A DNA stretch of 64,000 nucleotides from Kitasatospora cinereorecta. GTDB lineage: Bacteria; Actinomycetota; Actinomycetes; Streptomycetales; Streptomycetaceae. The notes beneath the pieces are model-generated. The model did not search any database. It was not told the origin of the DNA and saw only the letters and a list, made by a program, of their open reading frames with translations. Made by a program: the position numbers and the translations under genes. Position 1 is the first letter of the stretch, and each line of letters opens with the position of its first letter. Shown piece by piece: positions 62,443 through 64,000 of the stretch. The stretch covers positions 1,380,001-1,444,000 of the forward strand of contig NZ_JAMZDX010000003.1 in the NCBI RefSeq assembly GCF_024172095.1, in the 5' to 3' direction.

Positions 62443-62467
62443 AACCCTAAAGGTCAAGTTTAGGGTT
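62443..62467 (+). promoter_or_regulatory. Perfect inverted repeat in the ftsZ leader
   Basis: AACCCTAAA-GGTCAAG-TTTAGGGTT, a 9-bp arm with 7-nt loop, ends 37 nt before the ftsZ GTG. Either an mRNA hairpin in the 5' UTR or a protein operator. Confidence 0.6.
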
Positions 62468-62504
62468 CGGGTTTTCCGGAAATCCGAGGCGAGAGGCCTT
62501 CGAC

Positions 62505-63707
62505 GTGGCAGCACCCCAGAACTACCTCGCGGTCATCAAGGTCGTCGGCATCGGCGGCGGTGGTGTCAACGCCATCAACCGGATGATCGAGGTCGGGCTC
62601 AAGGGCGTCGAGTTCATCGCGATCAACACCGATGCGCAGGCGCTGCTGATGAGCGACGCCGACGTGAAGCTGGACGTGGGCCGCGAGCTCACCCGCGGCC
62701 TCGGTGCCGGAGCCAACCCGGAGGTCGGCCGCAAGGCCGCCGAGGACCACCGCGAGGAGATCGAGGAGGTCCTCAAGGGGGCCGACATGGTCTTCGTCAC
62801 CGCCGGCGAGGGCGGCGGCACCGGCACCGGCGGCGCGCCGGTGGTGGCCAACATCGCCCGCTCGCTCGGCGCCCTGACCATCGGCGTGGTCACCCGCCCG
62901 TTCACCTTCGAGGGCCGCCGCCGCGCCAACCAGGCCGAGGACGGCATCGCCTCGCTGCGCGAGCAGGTCGACACCCTGATCGTCATCCCCAACGACCGCC
63001 TGCTGTCCATCTCGGACCGCCAGGTGTCGGTGCTGGACGCGTTCCGCTCCGCCGACCAGGTGCTGCTCTCCGGTGTCCAGGGCATCACCGACCTGATCAC
63101 CACCCCGGGCCTGATCAACCTGGACTTCGCCGACGTCAAGTCGGTCATGTCGGACGCCGGTTCCGCCCTGATGGGCATCGGCTCCGCCCGCGGCGAGGAC
63201 CGTGCCAAGGCGGCCGCCGTGATGGCGATCTCCTCGCCGCTGCTGGAGGCCTCCATCGACGGCGCCCGCGGCGTGCTGCTCTCCATCTCCGGCGGTTCCG
63301 ACCTCGGCCTCTTCGAGATCAACGAGGCGGCCCAGCTGGTCAGCGAGGCGGCCCACCCCGAGGCGAACATCATCTTCGGTGCCGTCATCGACGACGCGCT
63401 CGGCGACGAGGTGCGGGTCACCGTCATCGCCGCGGGCTTCGACGGCGGCCAGCCGCCGGCGATCGTCCGCGAGCCGGTGGTCAAGGCCAACACCGCCCCG
63501 GCGACCACCCCGGAGCGTCCGGCCGGCCGCCCCTCCTACGGTGCGATCGGCTCGGTGACCTCCCGTCCGGAGGAGTCGGCCCGCACGTCGGAGTCCCCGG
63601 CCCCGGTCACCACCGCCTCGCCGGTGCCGCCGCAGGTCCAGCCGGTGCGTCAGCCGTTCGTGGAGAGCCCCGCCGAGGAGCTCGACGTCCCCGATTTCCT
63701 CAAGTGA
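62505..63707 (+). CDS. ftsZ: Cell division GTPase FtsZ
   Basis: 400 residues from GTG 62505, with CGAGGCGAGAGG upstream. Tubulin-like ring protein. Motifs: IGVGGGGVNAINRMI-like VVGIGGGGVNAINRMIEVG, the GTP signature GGGTGTGGAPVVANIA and NLDFADVK T7 loop. A variable linker of about 85 residues precedes the conserved C-terminal tail EELDVPDFLK. Overlaps the next gene by 4 bp. Confidence 0.97.
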   Translation: MAAPQNYLAVIKVVGIGGGGVNAINRMIEVGLKGVEFIAINTDAQALLMSDADVKLDVGRELTRGLGAGANPEVGRKAAEDHREEIEEVLKGADMVFVTAGEGGGTGTGGAPVVANIARSLGALTIGVVTRPFTFEGRRRANQAEDGIASLREQVDTLIVIPNDRLLSISDRQVSVLDAFRSADQVLLSGVQGITDLITTPGLINLDFADVKSVMSDAGSALMGIGSARGEDRAKAAAVMAISSPLLEASIDGARGVLLSISGGSDLGLFEINEAAQLVSEAAHPEANIIFGAVIDDALGDEVRVTVIAAGFDGGQPPAIVREPVVKANTAPATTPERPAGRPSYGAIGSVTSRPEESARTSESPAPVTTASPVPPQVQPVRQPFVESPAEELDVPDFLK

Positions 63708-64000
63708 TCCGTCACGACGTGCACGGTGCTCACTTCGCCTTCACCGATCGGTGGGGCGGGGTGAGCACCGTGCCGTACGGGGAGCTCAACCTCGGTGGCG
63801 CGGTGGGCGACGACCCCGGAGCCGTCCGGAAGAACCGTTTCCTCGCCGCCCGGGAGCTCGGGCTCGACCCCGCCGACGTGGTCTGGATGAACCAGGTGCA
63901 CGGCGCGGAGGTGGCCGTGGTGACGGAGCGGCAGCGCGACGGCGAGGCCCCGACCGTGGACGCCGTGGTCACCGACCGCCCGCTGGCCCTGGCCGTGCTG
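63704..64000 (+). CDS. YlmD/PgeF (YfiH, DUF152) family purine nucleosidase-like protein, 3' truncated by window
   Basis: GTG 63704 overlaps the ftsZ stop codon. 99 residues visible: FAFTDRWGGVSTVPYGELNLGGAVGDDPGAV and VVWMNQVHGAEVAVV, hallmarks of the laccase-domain family now seen as purine nucleoside phosphorylase or edit enzymes of peptidoglycan precursors. The remaining Cys/His ligand regions lie past the window end. Always downstream of ftsZ in actinobacteria. Confidence 0.9.
   Translation, partial: MIRHDVHGAHFAFTDRWGGVSTVPYGELNLGGAVGDDPGAVRKNRFLAARELGLDPADVVWMNQVHGAEVAVVTERQRDGEAPTVDAVVTDRPLALAVL

Overview
High-GC DNA with GTG and TTG starts, dense overlapping operons and several leaderless-looking promoters points to Streptomycetaceae (Streptomyces or Kitasatospora). 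The window is chromosomal core: the division and cell-wall (dcw) cluster sits at the right end and the conserved actinobacterial neighbourhood that accompanies it extends to the left. From memory, gene content and order match S. coelicolor around glkA-macRS-ftsZ and, more loosely, M. tuberculosis around pimB', fadD15, aroG and ftsZ. I see no prophage, insertion sequence, CRISPR array, tRNA or rRNA.

Left part (1-22 kb). A truncated NYN-domain gene is followed by three tandem secreted NlpC/P60 hydrolases; the middle one has a ydaO-type c-di-AMP riboswitch. Next come a secreted HExxH peptidase, a PfkB kinase, a GT87 mannosyltransferase divergent from PimB', a PH-like membrane protein, a FadD15-type acyl-CoA ligase, an SRPBCC protein, an ArsA-like protein that has lost its P-loop lysine, glucokinase (glkA), an EEP-fold hydrolase, an LtrA protein, a frameshifted alpha/beta hydrolase, a PlsC acyltransferase and the MacS/MacR two-component system.

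Middle (22-43 kb). A lone condensation-domain protein faces a fused TrpE-TrpG anthranilate synthase whose leader peptide carries three Trp codons (attenuator). Divergent from it is a class II DAHP synthase. Then come the iron-storage pair bfd/bfr with a candidate iron box, a molybdopterin oxidoreductase-like protein, a PASTA Ser/Thr kinase, the thiOSG operon under a TPP riboswitch, a flavoprotein reductase, an Rv2175c-type DNA-binding protein joined to thiE, a polyprenyl synthetase, metF, a Gln/Tyr-rich membrane protein, a CrtI-like oxidoreductase, a DUF4126 membrane protein, a HEPN protein, a methyltransferase and a DUF3040 protein. Upstream of the DUF4126 gene lies a perfect match to the 16-bp palindrome I know as the MacR operator.

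Right part (43-64 kb). A MoxR-DUF58-transglutaminase operon and a beta-carbonic anhydrase run leftward. The dcw cluster rsmH-ftsL-ftsI-murE-murF-mraY-murD-ftsW-murG-ftsQ-ftsZ-ylmD/pgeF runs rightward, mostly with 1-8 bp overlaps and without murC. ftsZ has its own promoter region.

The most noteworthy items are the three different 5' architectures of the NlpC/P60 paralogues, the MacR palindrome cluster, a repeat-like element encoding the MurE C-terminus, the frameshift that removes a catalytic His from the hydrolase, and the pairing of a condensation enzyme with shikimate-entry and anthranilate genes.
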